Positions 35,418-44,818 of a DNA stretch of 48,446 nucleotides are shown piece by piece. Under the pieces are notes generated by a model, which did not search any database, had not been told where the DNA came from, and worked only from the letters and a program-made list of their open reading frames with translations. The stretch lies in contig NZ_SOHL01000028.1 in NCBI RefSeq assembly GCF_004403985.1, forward strand, positions 1 through 48,446. Reading direction: 5' to 3'. Source of the DNA: Cryobacterium gelidum. GTDB taxonomy: Bacteria > Actinomycetota > Actinomycetes > Actinomycetales > Microbacteriaceae. The translations under genes and the position numbers were made by a program. How positions within the stretch are numbered: position 1 is the stretch's first letter; each line of letters opens with the position of its first letter.

Positions 35418-36090
35418 CCACAAGCACGCCGGGGGGAGGTCTGGGCCGGTCGGTGAAGCATCCTCTTGGTCAGGTCAGGTCAGGTCAGGTCAGGTCAGGG
35501 CATGGCGTGGGAGGAGCCGGGCGGCAGGTGCGGCACGGTACTGGACATCACCGTACCGTCGGTCAATCAGGTTGCCGTCAGGTCGAGAAGCACCGGCGGC
35601 GCGGTCTCGTCGAGGCTCGACCGCTTCTCGATGCGGGTCACTTCCTCGTGTTTATCGCCACTGCGCTCCCAGGGGATTAGTGGTTGAAAAGTTGGGTGTT
35701 GATCACGGCCAGCGACCAGCACCAGGTTCCAAATAGGAAGGAAAAAGGGGAGGTGTTTCCGGCGCTACATCGAGGTTTGGCGTCGCTCATCTAATCAGTG
35801 TCAAGGTCAGAGCGCCACTCTCGCCGTGCTCCACAGAACAAGTTGCACAGCCGTTTCAGCAGCAAGTATCGGAAGGGTTGCGAGCGGAACCGGTCACGTT
35901 CTTTGCGGGGACGACGGCGCGCTCTGTGATGACGTGTCGACCTTGAATGGGGTGGCCAGCGCAGGTCAAGATTTCGTCACAAAAGTACCTGGAGCGTTTT
36001 TTTTGAGAATTTTCATGACATTCCCGGACGAAGAAACGTCTTACTGATGACCGCGTGACACGCACACCCGACGACTCAGAGGAAAGCATC
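35418..36090. other. gene-poor stretch with a pentanucleotide repeat
   Basis: No credible gene is seen. It contains the GGTCA array at 35468-35497 and an ACGGTAC...GTACCGT inverted repeat at 35535-35559. Sequence before 36091 becomes AT-rich and probably holds the promoter of the next gene. Confidence 0.5.
35468..35499 (+). repeat. GGTCA pentanucleotide array, six copies
   Basis: Six perfect head-to-tail GGTCA units (35468-35497) plus GG. The unit length is not a multiple of three, and the array lies about 150 bases downstream of the anti-sigma stop, outside any supported gene. Confidence 0.9.
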
Positions 36091-36594
36091 TTGTCGCAAC
36101 GTAACACTCTCGTTCGAAGCTTGCATGACATCGGATTGGCTGCCTGGTTCGGCGGCTCGGTCATGGGTGCGGTCGGGCTTAACGGTGCAGCTGCAACGGT
36201 CAAGGATCCGAAAGAACGTATTCCGGTGGCTACGGCGGGTTGGAAGGGCGGGGCTCCCGTGCAGTTGGCAGCATTTGTTGCACACGGTGTCGGCGATGCG
36301 GGGCTAATTTTGGGCAACGAGGCCCGCCTCGCCGGCCAGCCGGAAGCGCGGGCGAATACCGCGGTGAAACTCGCCCTCACGTTCACCGCCGTCAGCTCAT
36401 CCGTCTATTCGGGCTTCCTCGGCGCCCAAATGGCCGCGCACGCGGGCCGGAGAGCCCAAGGCGTTACCGGGCCGTCGTCAGCTTCGTCGTCGGAACTGGC
36501 ATCCGCGCAGGCGCAGCAGCAGCGTCCGCTTGCAAGCTGGATGAAGCGCACTTCACAAAGCCAACCGCCCCGCTCCAGCCGCCGTTTCGGATGA
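36091..36594 (+). CDS. conserved actinobacterial membrane protein, C terminus apparently damaged
   Basis: 167 residues from TTG 36091, chosen because GAGGAAAG lies just upstream (a GTG at 36055 has none). It opens with QRNTLVRSLHDIGLAAWFGG and has weakly hydrophobic segments (SVMGAVGLNGAA, VQLAAFVAHGVGDAGLIL, LALTFTAVSSSVYSGFLGAQ). I recall similar uncharacterised actinobacterial proteins ending in a further membrane span after an AQxQQ segment; here the C terminus after AQAQQQ turns into a Ser/Arg-rich tail, suggesting a frameshift or truncation near 36530. Function unknown. Confidence 0.6.
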   Translation: MSQRNTLVRSLHDIGLAAWFGGSVMGAVGLNGAAATVKDPKERIPVATAGWKGGAPVQLAAFVAHGVGDAGLILGNEARLAGQPEARANTAVKLALTFTAVSSSVYSGFLGAQMAAHAGRRAQGVTGPSSASSSELASAQAQQQRPLASWMKRTSQSQPPRSSRRFG

Positions 36595-36734
36595 TGGTCC
36601 GTACCTTCTTAACGAATAGAGCCGTGATGTTAGCTAACACCCGCAACACCAAGACGTCGGTCGAGGTAGGGCCGGTCCAAATCGCTCACAACAATGGGGA
36701 CGCAGCGTCGATTCAGTATCAGGACCCGTGCGCG

Positions 36735-36947
36735 ATGGACGATCTCGAGGTCCGCAATCTGTCCGATCATGAGTGGCGTGTCGGCGATCGGCGATGCCAC
36801 GAGAGGTCGCCAGCGAAGGTGCTGGGATACATCGAGAAATGTGGTCCTGTTTTTGAAGTCCTAAATATACGAGAGCCACGACGCCTTCTCATATTCGATC
36901 GGTTTCAAGCAGCGGTCGCATCGTTTGCGGCACCCTTCCCGACATAG
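36735..36947 (+). CDS. small conserved actinobacterial protein, unknown function
   Basis: 70 residues. The core VRNLSDHEWRVGDRRCHE, then KVLGYIEKCGPVFEVLNIRE, resembles short actinobacterial proteins with an EWRV...LGYIE...FEV pattern. No catalytic motif or membrane span is visible. The frame is open further upstream (overlapping 36.2-36.7 kb), but sequence before ATG 36735 looks random. No clear RBS. It may be a remnant rather than a working gene. Confidence 0.45.
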   Translation: MDDLEVRNLSDHEWRVGDRRCHERSPAKVLGYIEKCGPVFEVLNIREPRRLLIFDRFQAAVASFAAPFPT

Positions 36948-37647
36948 ATTTTGTCCACGGCATTGACGCCAATTCACCGATGCATTTGTTCGAGTCGAAA
37001 TTCATGACCACGCTCTAAGTAGCTGCGCCAAACCGTGTCACTTGGCTGTTTGCATCTGTCTCGTCTTCTGCAGCGGAATGTCTCACTGAGGTCGGACCCG
37101 GCAGTGGGATTGCCCGCCCTCGCGTTGGTGACGGGACGCTAGGGATCTGTGCGCCCGGCGGCGCGTCGGACACGGCGATTCCCTGAACCGAAAAGAGCTC
37201 GAGCGGAACGTTTTGCGTCCAGAAGCTGTAGTAACTATGCCGGAATTGACCGGCAGCGCCTCCCGCTGGTCGAGGGCTGGTGATCCTCCGTCCGGCAGTC
37301 AGCCAACCGGCGTACTGGCCGGTGATGTTGGAGCCGTAGGCTACGGCCGGGGTTTCCGTGGTCACGCCGGTGCTGCGGGTCACGGCCGCCGTGGTTGCCC
37401 GTTGCTGGCTGTATCGACGTCGTGCCGGTCGTCCGAGCCTCTGTGTCACCCGTCTCCTCGCGGTAGCTCGCCTGTCCCAGAGCTCCGTATCCCCGGTCCA
37501 TCTTTTCGGTCAGCGCACGACGATTCGCCCCGAGAAGGCTAGTACCGGCGCCACGGTTGGCCTACCTTGGTATCAGTTGCATGCCCCGGAGGCCAATTCA
37601 TACCGACGAATGCCGGCGGGCACCGCTATCGAGTAAGGAAGCTCACC
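36948..37647. other. 700-base gene-poor stretch before aconitase
   Basis: Several overlapping frames exist on both strands, but none resembles a known family and their compositions are shadow-like. The RBS GTAAGGAAG at 37633-37641 belongs to the aconitase gene. Confidence 0.5.
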
Positions 37648-39636
37648 GTGGGATACAACGTCGCACAGAAACTCATCGCATCGCACCTGGTCTCTGGGGA
37701 GATGGTGCCGGGGACCGAAATCGGCCTGCACATCGACCAGACCCTCACCCAGGACGCGACCGGGACCCTGGTCATGCTGGAGTTGGAAGCGTTGGGACTG
37801 GATCGCGCGCGCACGGAGGTTTCCGTGCAGTACGTCGACCACAACCTGTTGCAGGCCGACAGCAAGAATGCGGAGGACCACGACTTTCTCCGCTCCGCCT
37901 GCCAACGGTTCGGCCTGTGGTTTTCGAAGGCCGGCAATGGGGTGTCACACCCCACGCACATGCAGCGGTTCGGCATCCCCGGCAAAACCATGGTTGGCTC
38001 CGACAGCCATACCCCGGCCGCCGGCTCGCTGGGGATGCTCGCCATCGGCGTCGGCGGCACCGAGGTAGCCCTGGCCATAGCCGGTGAGCCTTTGTACATC
38101 AGGATGCCTGAAATTTGGGGCGTGAAGCTCACCGGACAACTGCCGCCGTGGACCAGCGCCAAAGACATCATCCTCGAAATGCTGCGCCGGCACGGCGTCA
38201 AGGGCGGCGTCAATCGGATCGTCGAGTACTACGGCCCCGGCCTCGCCGCCCTGACCGCGATGGATCGGCACGTGATCGCCAATATGGGCGCCGAACTGGG
38301 CGCGACCACCACCGTTTTCCCCGCCGATGATCAAGTGCGAACCTTCCTGCGCGCCGAACAGCGCGAGCAGGATTTCACCGAACTGCTCGCGGACGAGGAT
38401 GCGACCTACGACGTGACCGAAGAGATTGACCTGGCTGAGATCGTGCCGTTGATCGCGCTCCCCAGCTCGCCCGGCAACGTCGTGCCGGTACTCGAAGTGG
38501 CGGGACGCCCGGTGGAACAGGTCGTGATCGGGTCCTCCGCGAATCCGGGCCTGCGTGATTTCGCGATCGTTGCCGCGATCACGAAGGGGCGGCAGGCATT
38601 CCCCGGCCTGTCCCTCGACGTCAATCCCAGCTCCCGGCAGATTCTGCAGGACCTGACCATCATGGGGGCCACCCTGGATCTGATCGGGGCGGGCGCCCGG
38701 CTGCATCAGTCCGGCTGCATGGGCTGCATCGGCATGGGCCAAGCCCCCGCGAATGGCAGCATCAGCCTGCGCACGATGCCGCGCAACTTTCCCGGTCGCT
38801 CGGGCACCCAGGAAGACTCGGTCTACCTGTGTTCGCCGGAGACGGGAGCCGCCGCCGCGCTGACGGGACAGATCACCGATCCGCGGGACCTGCCCGGGCT
38901 CTTCGGCTTGGAATATCCCCAGATCACACTTCCAGCAGTGTCGAGCGTGAACCTGGCCATGCTCGAGAAACCCCTACCGCCGGAGGAATCCATCGGGGTG
39001 CATCTGGTCAAGGGTGAAAACATCTCCTCGCTGCCGGTCTTCGGACCGCTCTCCGAGCACATCGAGGCACCCGTCGCCCTGATCTTGGGCGATGACATTT
39101 CGACGGATGAGATTCTGCCGGCGGGTGCGCGCGTGCTCCCTTTCCGCAGCAACGTCCCCAAGCTCGCCGAATTCACCTTTGACCAAGTTGACCCGACCTA
39201 CCCGACTCGCGCCGCCCTAACCCGAGACACGACCGGCCACATGATCGTCGCCGGAGCCAATTATGGGCAGGGCTCCTCTCGAGAGCACGCCGCGATCACC
39301 CCGCGTTTCCTCGGACTGCGGGTGGTGCTGGCGGTCTCGTTCGCACGCATCCACTGGCAGAACCTGGCCAACTTCGGCGCGCTGGCGCTCCAGTTCGCGG
39401 ATGCGGCCGATCACGATCGCATCTCGCAGGATGACGTGCTCGTGCTCGACGGGATCCGGGAGGCTCTCTCGAACGGAACGGAGATCCTCGTGCGCAATAT
39501 AACCCGTGATGAGGTCTATCCCGTGCGCCACGAACTCTCGACCCGGCAGATCGAAATGCTCCTCGTCGGTGGCCTCATCCCCTGGCTGCGCAACCGGAGC
39601 GCGCGCGGAGCCGCCATTCCTGTGGAAACTAAATAG
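37648..39636 (+). CDS. acn: aconitate hydratase family protein (short, Aquifex-type-like)
   Basis: 662 residues from GTG 37648, selected by RBS TAAGGAAG. N-terminal aconitase blocks include DHNLLQADSKNAEDHDFL, then GVSHPTHMQRFG and VGSDSHTPAAGSLGMLAIGV. Cluster ligands Cys357 and Cys360 lie in SGCMGCIGMG, but the position of the third ligand (SCTN in most aconitases) reads GSSANPGLRD, with Ser297. The C-terminal swivel domain has ILGDDISTDEILPAGARVLP and ANYGQGSSREHAA. It interconverts citrate and isocitrate, or a related tricarboxylate, in the cytosol. It is shorter than AcnA (about 890 residues). It stands alone, so a role outside the main citric-acid cycle is possible. Confidence 0.87.
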   Translation: MGYNVAQKLIASHLVSGEMVPGTEIGLHIDQTLTQDATGTLVMLELEALGLDRARTEVSVQYVDHNLLQADSKNAEDHDFLRSACQRFGLWFSKAGNGVSHPTHMQRFGIPGKTMVGSDSHTPAAGSLGMLAIGVGGTEVALAIAGEPLYIRMPEIWGVKLTGQLPPWTSAKDIILEMLRRHGVKGGVNRIVEYYGPGLAALTAMDRHVIANMGAELGATTTVFPADDQVRTFLRAEQREQDFTELLADEDATYDVTEEIDLAEIVPLIALPSSPGNVVPVLEVAGRPVEQVVIGSSANPGLRDFAIVAAITKGRQAFPGLSLDVNPSSRQILQDLTIMGATLDLIGAGARLHQSGCMGCIGMGQAPANGSISLRTMPRNFPGRSGTQEDSVYLCSPETGAAAALTGQITDPRDLPGLFGLEYPQITLPAVSSVNLAMLEKPLPPEESIGVHLVKGENISSLPVFGPLSEHIEAPVALILGDDISTDEILPAGARVLPFRSNVPKLAEFTFDQVDPTYPTRAALTRDTTGHMIVAGANYGQGSSREHAAITPRFLGLRVVLAVSFARIHWQNLANFGALALQFADAADHDRISQDDVLVLDGIREALSNGTEILVRNITRDEVYPVRHELSTRQIEMLLVGGLIPWLRNRSARGAAIPVETK

Positions 39637-39994
39637 GCCCGCGCCGTTTCATTTTGCGGCGAAATTTCGTTCTGTGACGGTAACCGTCTCGGCGCGCGCG
39701 TGACGGAGGGCACCAGACGATCCACGAGAGCGTATTCGTCACCGGTGAGACGCAACCTGCCCCCTCCGGTCAGGCTAAGGGACCACCCTTCGACTGCTAA
39801 CGGACCTTCGACTGAATCGCGTCCCTATGCGCTTAGACCGCGCGGAAAACGGAGATCTACCCATATGAGATGCTCAAAAATCAGCGGACTCCACGCGCTG
39901 GCAGCGTAGCCGACTCCGAACTGCGAACGGGCGCACCGACCAGCCACGCGCGGCACCCGCAGCACCGTTGACACGCGCGCAGCGGTAGCGGAGC
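39637..39994. other. gene-poor stretch with a small palindrome
   Basis: No gene is seen. GACGGTAACCGTC (39676-39688) is a palindrome with a one-base centre, 40 bases past the aconitase stop; it could be an operator or weak hairpin. Confidence 0.45.
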
Positions 39995-40657
39995 ATGAGG
40001 GAAATGAAAGTTGAGATCGACATGCAAAAGAAGTCGCTCCCCGCACTCGTGCGTCACCATCTCAATCACGCACGGGACGCCTCCAGTGGTCGCAGCGCGG
40101 AGACCGTGTACGGCGGCCACGTACACGTCCTCCGGCAAACGCTGATCGCTCTCCGTTCCGGGCAACGCCTCGGAGAACACGACAACCTGGCTGAAGCGAC
40201 CGTGCAGGTCCTCGAGGGGCGGGTCATTCTCACCTCGGGTGGCGCATCGTGGTCTGGATGGCGCGGGGACCTGATCACGATGCCGCCGGGCCGCAACTCG
40301 CTGGAGGCTGTCGAGGACGCGGTCATCCTGCTCACCGTAGCCAAGCTCATCGCTCCGGCGCATCGTTCTGAGCCGATTGCACTCGGCCGGCCGACGGCAG
40401 ATGGGGCCGTTGACGGGGCGACCGCGGGGACGGAAACCATCGTGCTCGACGCCCGCACTATCCCGCACGCTATCCGGCACGCGGCCGTCTTCGGGGCGCT
40501 CGACGCCGTTGTGTCGGGATTCGCCCTGGACGTGATCGAACCGCACGACCCCCAACGGATGCTGGCGGAACTTCAGCAGAGCCAGCCCGACACTTTCGAC
40601 GTGAGCTACATCGAACAAGGCCCGGAGTTCTGGCGGGTGCGCTTCAGCCGCGCTTAA
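39995..40657 (+). CDS. cupin plus DUF2249 protein
   Basis: 220 residues. Residues 10-115 form a cupin barrel, with the segments GGHVHVLRQTLIAL, GQRLGEHDNLAEATVQVLEG and GDLITMPPGRNSLEAVED. Metal-binding histidines are possible in GGHVH and GEH. Residues 145-220 match DUF2249: TIVLDARTIPHAIRHAAVFG, then LDVIEPHDPQRMLAEL and the C-terminal FDVSYIEQGPEFWRVRF. DUF2249 proteins often accompany nitrogen-oxide metabolism; a molybdopterin oxidoreductase follows here. Later in-frame ATGs at 40004 and 40022 are equally possible starts. The exact biochemical role is unknown. Confidence 0.8.
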   Translation: MREMKVEIDMQKKSLPALVRHHLNHARDASSGRSAETVYGGHVHVLRQTLIALRSGQRLGEHDNLAEATVQVLEGRVILTSGGASWSGWRGDLITMPPGRNSLEAVEDAVILLTVAKLIAPAHRSEPIALGRPTADGAVDGATAGTETIVLDARTIPHAIRHAAVFGALDAVVSGFALDVIEPHDPQRMLAELQQSQPDTFDVSYIEQGPEFWRVRFSRA

Positions 40658-41159
40658 CTCTCAGCAGGACGGCTGCGGGGGACTGCTCCGCGGGTGTGAC
40701 GTGTCCGGGGCAGCCTAAACGGGTGATGCAGGGTCGCCACGAAAGGTTTGTTTCGTTCCCGGAAGGGAAACCGCGGATATTAAGAGTCGGCGCGACATAA
40801 TTCGAGCATGCGGTTATGCGACGCAGTTATGAGAATCGGTGCGCCGCACGACTCCGGCGTACCCAGCGAACCCGGCGGGAGCCAAGACGCGGACGTGAGA
40901 CGACGCATATCCCTGGGGATCGGCGACAGGTAGGCGGGCTCCTGGGATCGCTCCATGTTTCTCCACAGGTTTCGTCCGTACTCCAATTGCTCACGCATCG
41001 AGAAGGGCAAGCCATCTTTCCAGCGAAGACGAATTTCCGCAGGCCAGGAGTCAACCACACCCGGGGCGGTTCCGATCACTTGAGATGAATCCCGTCGTGT
41101 CATTGATCTGGACCGCTCGCGGGCGCAGACTGCAAGTCAGAGCGGAAGAGGGCAGTGTC
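40658..41159. other. 500-base stretch before the molybdoenzyme
   Basis: A minus-strand frame at 40780-41103 (107 codons) has a fairly protein-like stretch (VDSWPAEIRLRWKDGLPFSM), but I do not recognise it and it has no RBS. It could be a small gene or a remnant. RBS GAAGAGGGC at about 41145-41153 belongs to the oxidoreductase. Confidence 0.35.
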
Positions 41160-43637
41160 ATGGTGGACAGGATCGGCGACATCTGGGGCACCAGGACGCC
41201 CTTTGCCCGAGGCGAGAAGTGGCCGGTACGTGTTGATCAGAAGTTGGCTGATGGCCTCGGTGAGGACGACGTTGATCGTTGGGTGCAGTCGGCTTGCACG
41301 CTGTGCAGCAATGGCTGCGCGTGCGACATCGCGGTGAAAGACGGGCGGATGGTCGGAGTGCGGGGGCGAGCCATCGACACCGTCAATCATGGGCGACTCG
41401 GGCCGAAGGGCCTCTTCGGCAGTTGGCAGGGTATGTCGAACGGCGACCGGCTGACTCGTCCGCTCATCCGGATCGGTGGCGAGTTGGTCGAGACCGACTG
41501 GGACACGGCAATGTCTCGGATCGTCGAGCGAAGCAGGCAGCTCTTGGCGGACAAGGGACCGCTGAGCCACGCGTTCTATACCAGCGGCCAATTGTTTCTC
41601 GAGGAGTACTACGCGCTGGCAGTTCTCGGCAAGGCCGGTATCGGTACCCCGCACATGGATGGCAACACCCGATTGTGCACGGCGACCGCGGCGGCGGCGA
41701 TGAAGGAGAGCTTTGGTGCGGATGGCCAGCCTGGTAGCTACGCCGACATCGACGAGTGTGACGCGATGTTCCTGTTCGGGCACAATATGGCTGAGACGCA
41801 GACGGTGCTGTGGGCGAGGGTGCTCGATCGGATCGCCGGGCCCGACCGGCCACGTATTGTCTGTATCGACCCGCGTGAGACTGAGGTGGCGCGGGTCGCG
41901 GACGTGCACCTTGCGGTGCGTCCAGGGACGAACCAGGCGCTGATGAATGGTCTGATCCGGGAACTGTTCATGAACGGATGGATTGATGAGGCCTACATCG
42001 CGGCCCACACCATCGGAGTCGACACATTGCGGGCCGTCGTGGAACCATGGACGCCAGAGGCAGTAGCTGAGACCTGCGGTGTCTCGGTCGACGATGTGCG
42101 AGAAGCTGCACAAATTTTCGGCACGAGCGCCCGGGTGCTCTCCACCGTTTTGCAGGGCTTCTACCAGTCGGCGCAGGCAACCGCGGCATCTTGTCAGGTG
42201 AACAATATGCACTTGCTGCGAGGAAAACTCGGCGGGCCAGGAAGCGGGGTGCTGCAGATGAACGGCCAGCCCACCGCGCAGAACAACCGGGAGTGCGGGG
42301 CGGACGGAGACCTTCCCGGATTCCGCAACTGGGAGAATTCGGAGCACGTCCGCGAGCTCGCGACACTGTGGGACGTTGATATTTCGATCATTCCGCACAA
42401 GGGTCCACCAACCCATGCGATGCAAATCTTTCGCTATGTCGAGCAAGGCGGCATCGAGTTTCTCTGGGTCTCGGCGACGAACCCGGCGGTTTCGATGCCG
42501 GAATTGGAACGTATCCGCGCCATCCTCGGCCAAGAGAACGTCTTCCTCGTCGTGCAGGACCTCTATCTCACCGAAACAGCGCTGTATGCCGATGTCGTGC
42601 TGCCGGCCGCGGGCTGGGGCGAGAAAACGGGAACTTTCACGAACGCGGATCGTACGGTGCATCTCTCCGACAAGGCCGTCGAGCCGCCCGGTGAGGCGAG
42701 GAGCGACCTGGACATTTTTCTTGACTACTCGGCGCGGATGAATTTCCGCACGAAGTCGGGCGCGCCACTCCTCGACTGGGCCGGGCCGGAGGATGGATTC
42801 CGCGCCTGGCAGGACTGCAGCCGAGGCCGCCCGTGTGACTACACCGGCATCACCTACACGCGACTTCGAGGAGGAAGCGGCATTCCGTGGCCGTGCAACG
42901 ACGAGCATCCGGAAGGAACAGTTCGGCTTTATGGTGACGGCGTCTTCGCCACCGAGCCAGACGATTGCGAAACGTATGGTCATGACCTGCTCACCGGTGC
43001 CTCGGCCGGTGAGCAGGCGTTCCGTGCACTGGAGACTCACGGGCGCGCCGTTTTGAGGGCTGCACCCTACGCGCCACCATCCGAAGAGCCGGATGCCGAC
43101 TTCCCGTTGCGCTACACGACCGGTCGCACGGCGTACCAGTTCCACACTCGCACTCGCACCGGTCGTGCCCGGCAGCTAAACAACGCGGCACCGTCGGCGT
43201 GGTTAGAAATCTCGGTGTTGGATGCTGGCCGTCTCGATATCGTGGAAGGTGACACTGTACGAGTCACCTCCCGTCGCGGTGAACTTGTCGTTCCCGCCCG
43301 CGTCAGCAATGTGCGTGAGGGTACGGTGTTCGTACCGTTTCATTACGGCTATTGGGATTTGGGACGTTCCGGCCCGGATGGTCACCCCACCGCAGCCAAC
43401 GAACTGACGATGACGGAGTGGGATCCGGTATCCAAACAGCCCCTGTTCAAAAACGCGGCCGTACGTGTGGAGAAAGTAGCGGACGGTACCGGGCCGTCCC
43501 CGGCTCCAACGACCGCAGCATCCCGGCCTGCAGATTCCGGCGGCGTGCCGGTCACGGTCGGCGGCGAGGACGCCGAGGCACACGAATCAGTATCCCCGCG
43601 CAAGGTGACCGCCGTCGCACCCGGGCAGGGAAACTGA
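41160..43637 (+). CDS. molybdopterin-dependent oxidoreductase (nitrate reductase/formate dehydrogenase-like)
   Basis: 825 residues from ATG 41160. An N-terminal iron-sulfur motif, CTLCSNGCACDIAVKDGRM, has Cys46, Cys49 and Cys53; the usual fourth Cys position reads GRLGPKGLFG. The probable Mo ligand is Cys173 in NTRLCTATAAAA. Pterin-binding segments follow (MNGQPTAQNNRECGADGDLP, WVSATNPAVSMP, VVLPAAGWGEKTGTFTNADR) and the C-terminal domain has YTTGRTAYQFHTRTRTGRA. No Tat signal is visible, so it should be cytosolic. Overall it fits DMSO-reductase-family enzymes near assimilatory nitrate reductase and formate dehydrogenase. No electron-transfer subunit is adjacent. The last 55 residues are low-complexity. 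Confidence 0.87.
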   Translation: MVDRIGDIWGTRTPFARGEKWPVRVDQKLADGLGEDDVDRWVQSACTLCSNGCACDIAVKDGRMVGVRGRAIDTVNHGRLGPKGLFGSWQGMSNGDRLTRPLIRIGGELVETDWDTAMSRIVERSRQLLADKGPLSHAFYTSGQLFLEEYYALAVLGKAGIGTPHMDGNTRLCTATAAAAMKESFGADGQPGSYADIDECDAMFLFGHNMAETQTVLWARVLDRIAGPDRPRIVCIDPRETEVARVADVHLAVRPGTNQALMNGLIRELFMNGWIDEAYIAAHTIGVDTLRAVVEPWTPEAVAETCGVSVDDVREAAQIFGTSARVLSTVLQGFYQSAQATAASCQVNNMHLLRGKLGGPGSGVLQMNGQPTAQNNRECGADGDLPGFRNWENSEHVRELATLWDVDISIIPHKGPPTHAMQIFRYVEQGGIEFLWVSATNPAVSMPELERIRAILGQENVFLVVQDLYLTETALYADVVLPAAGWGEKTGTFTNADRTVHLSDKAVEPPGEARSDLDIFLDYSARMNFRTKSGAPLLDWAGPEDGFRAWQDCSRGRPCDYTGITYTRLRGGSGIPWPCNDEHPEGTVRLYGDGVFATEPDDCETYGHDLLTGASAGEQAFRALETHGRAVLRAAPYAPPSEEPDADFPLRYTTGRTAYQFHTRTRTGRARQLNNAAPSAWLEISVLDAGRLDIVEGDTVRVTSRRGELVVPARVSNVREGTVFVPFHYGYWDLGRSGPDGHPTAANELTMTEWDPVSKQPLFKNAAVRVEKVADGTGPSPAPTTAASRPADSGGVPVTVGGEDAEAHESVSPRKVTAVAPGQGN

Positions 43638-43987
43638 TGCTGTTCCCTGCGTGCCCCGGAATACTGGCGACACCTGATGGGCAAGTCGCAAGTCGCAAGT
43701 TCGATTCGGAGGGCGAATTGATCTCGTCTACTGGCGGTGCGTTTTCCACGTCACGGAGAGCACGCAGACCCTCGTCGATGCCTTCGTTTTCTGGATTAGT
43801 GGTAGCCACCTGTTTCGCTAGCGGTGTGGGCGGCGGCTCCGGAGCGTGGCCCCGTCGATTCGGGCTGGCCCGGACGACAGCGTCTTCTCGAGAGGATGGC
43901 CAGTTTCTGGCGGTTGCATTGCAAAGAGAGAAGGGGCTCATTCGAGATGACCCCCAAATTGGTCGCAGCCACATTTAGGGTAAGCAA
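43638..43987. other. gene-poor stretch
   Basis: No supported gene. A short tandem GCAAGTC repeat occurs at about 43681-43700. The last bases (TTTAGGGTAAGC) precede the acetyltransferase start. Confidence 0.5.
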
Positions 43988-44464
43988 ATGAGTGTAAAAC
44001 TGAATTCCATGCCGAATGATCGTCTCGGTTCCTGGATCATGAATTCCAGCAAGACTTACGAGCTGTCACGGCGGAAGGCTGGTGATTCTGCGGAGGTCGC
44101 CGCCGAGAAGGCTCGCACATCGTTCGAGACGTCCTTCCCAGAAGGATCACCCGCACTTGGTCACCGCGTCTACGACATTGTGGCGACCGAGACGGAATCG
44201 GCAGCTGAGGTCGTGGGTTTCCTCTGGATCGCGCCTCTGACGGAGGGATCAGACGCTTGGTGGGTCTTCGATATTGCCGTTGACGAGCATCATCGCGGTG
44301 CCGGCTATGGCCGGGCTGCCATGCAGTTAGCGGAGAAGGCTGCCTCAGAAAACGGCGCTGCTACTCTTGGCCTGAACGTGTTCGGCTACAACACGGTTGC
44401 TCGTGGACTCTATGACTCGCTCGGCTACGAGACCACCGCCGTACAAATGCGCAAAACCGTTTAG
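43988..44464 (+). CDS. GNAT-family N-acetyltransferase
   Basis: 158 residues. The acetyl-CoA-binding motif A reads FDIAVDEHHRGAGYGRAAMQ, preceded by VVGFLWIAPL and followed by motif B in LGLNVFGYNTVARGLYDSLG. The enzyme moves an acetyl group from acetyl-CoA to an amine on a small molecule or protein; the acceptor is unknown. TAGGG lies about 8 bases before ATG 43988. The first 30 residues are variable, and an internal ATG exists at residue 18. It is monocistronic by appearance. Confidence 0.85.
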   Translation: MSVKLNSMPNDRLGSWIMNSSKTYELSRRKAGDSAEVAAEKARTSFETSFPEGSPALGHRVYDIVATETESAAEVVGFLWIAPLTEGSDAWWVFDIAVDEHHRGAGYGRAAMQLAEKAASENGAATLGLNVFGYNTVARGLYDSLGYETTAVQMRKTV

Positions 44465-44818
44465 TGCTTCTTACCCTTGCACTTAGCCGTCAGGACAACA
44501 TTCATCAAACACAGGGTTGGCCGGCCCACATGGGCGTCTGCAATGAAGCTTTGGATAGCAGCGGCAGCAGCCAAGCTCAGGTTGAGCATCCTCGTCGTCG
44601 CTCCAATCGTGCGCGCCTACCTGCAATCCAGGAGCGGTCGTCTCCACGATGGTGCTCGGGGTTTGTCTTGGCCTAATCTCATCAGTGGTCTGGGCAGTTG
44701 GCGCAGATATCATCTACGCCACGGCCAACCCCAGCGTGGCATCTCCGAACAGTGGACTTGAACTGTACTGGCGCACGCATCTCGAGCACACTACGAGGCG
44801 GGTGTCGGACGGCCCGGG
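44465..44818. other. gene-poor stretch, possible small membrane-protein remnant
   Basis: Two frames in sequence hold hydrophobic pieces (LRLSILVVAPIVRAYL, then VLGVCLGLISSVVWAVGADI) that could be one broken membrane protein. Support is too weak to name a gene. Confidence 0.3.

Noticed and set aside
35468..35499. GGTCA and GGTATC arrays considered as CRISPR or iteron origins
   Set aside because: No spacers, no cas or replication genes, and units of 5-6 bases; simple tandem repeats are the better reading.
36942..37019. Short frame with VHGIDANSP, faintly like the potassium-channel Kir C-terminal block
   Set aside because: Only about 25 codons, with one weak motif; chance resemblance cannot be excluded.
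40780..41103. 107-codon minus-strand frame before the molybdoenzyme
   Set aside because: Composition is partly protein-like, but there is no RBS, no recognised family and no neighbour on that strand.
41100..43145. 681-codon open frame antisense to the molybdoenzyme
   Set aside because: It lies fully opposite a strongly supported gene and has the biased composition of a shadow frame in GC-rich DNA.
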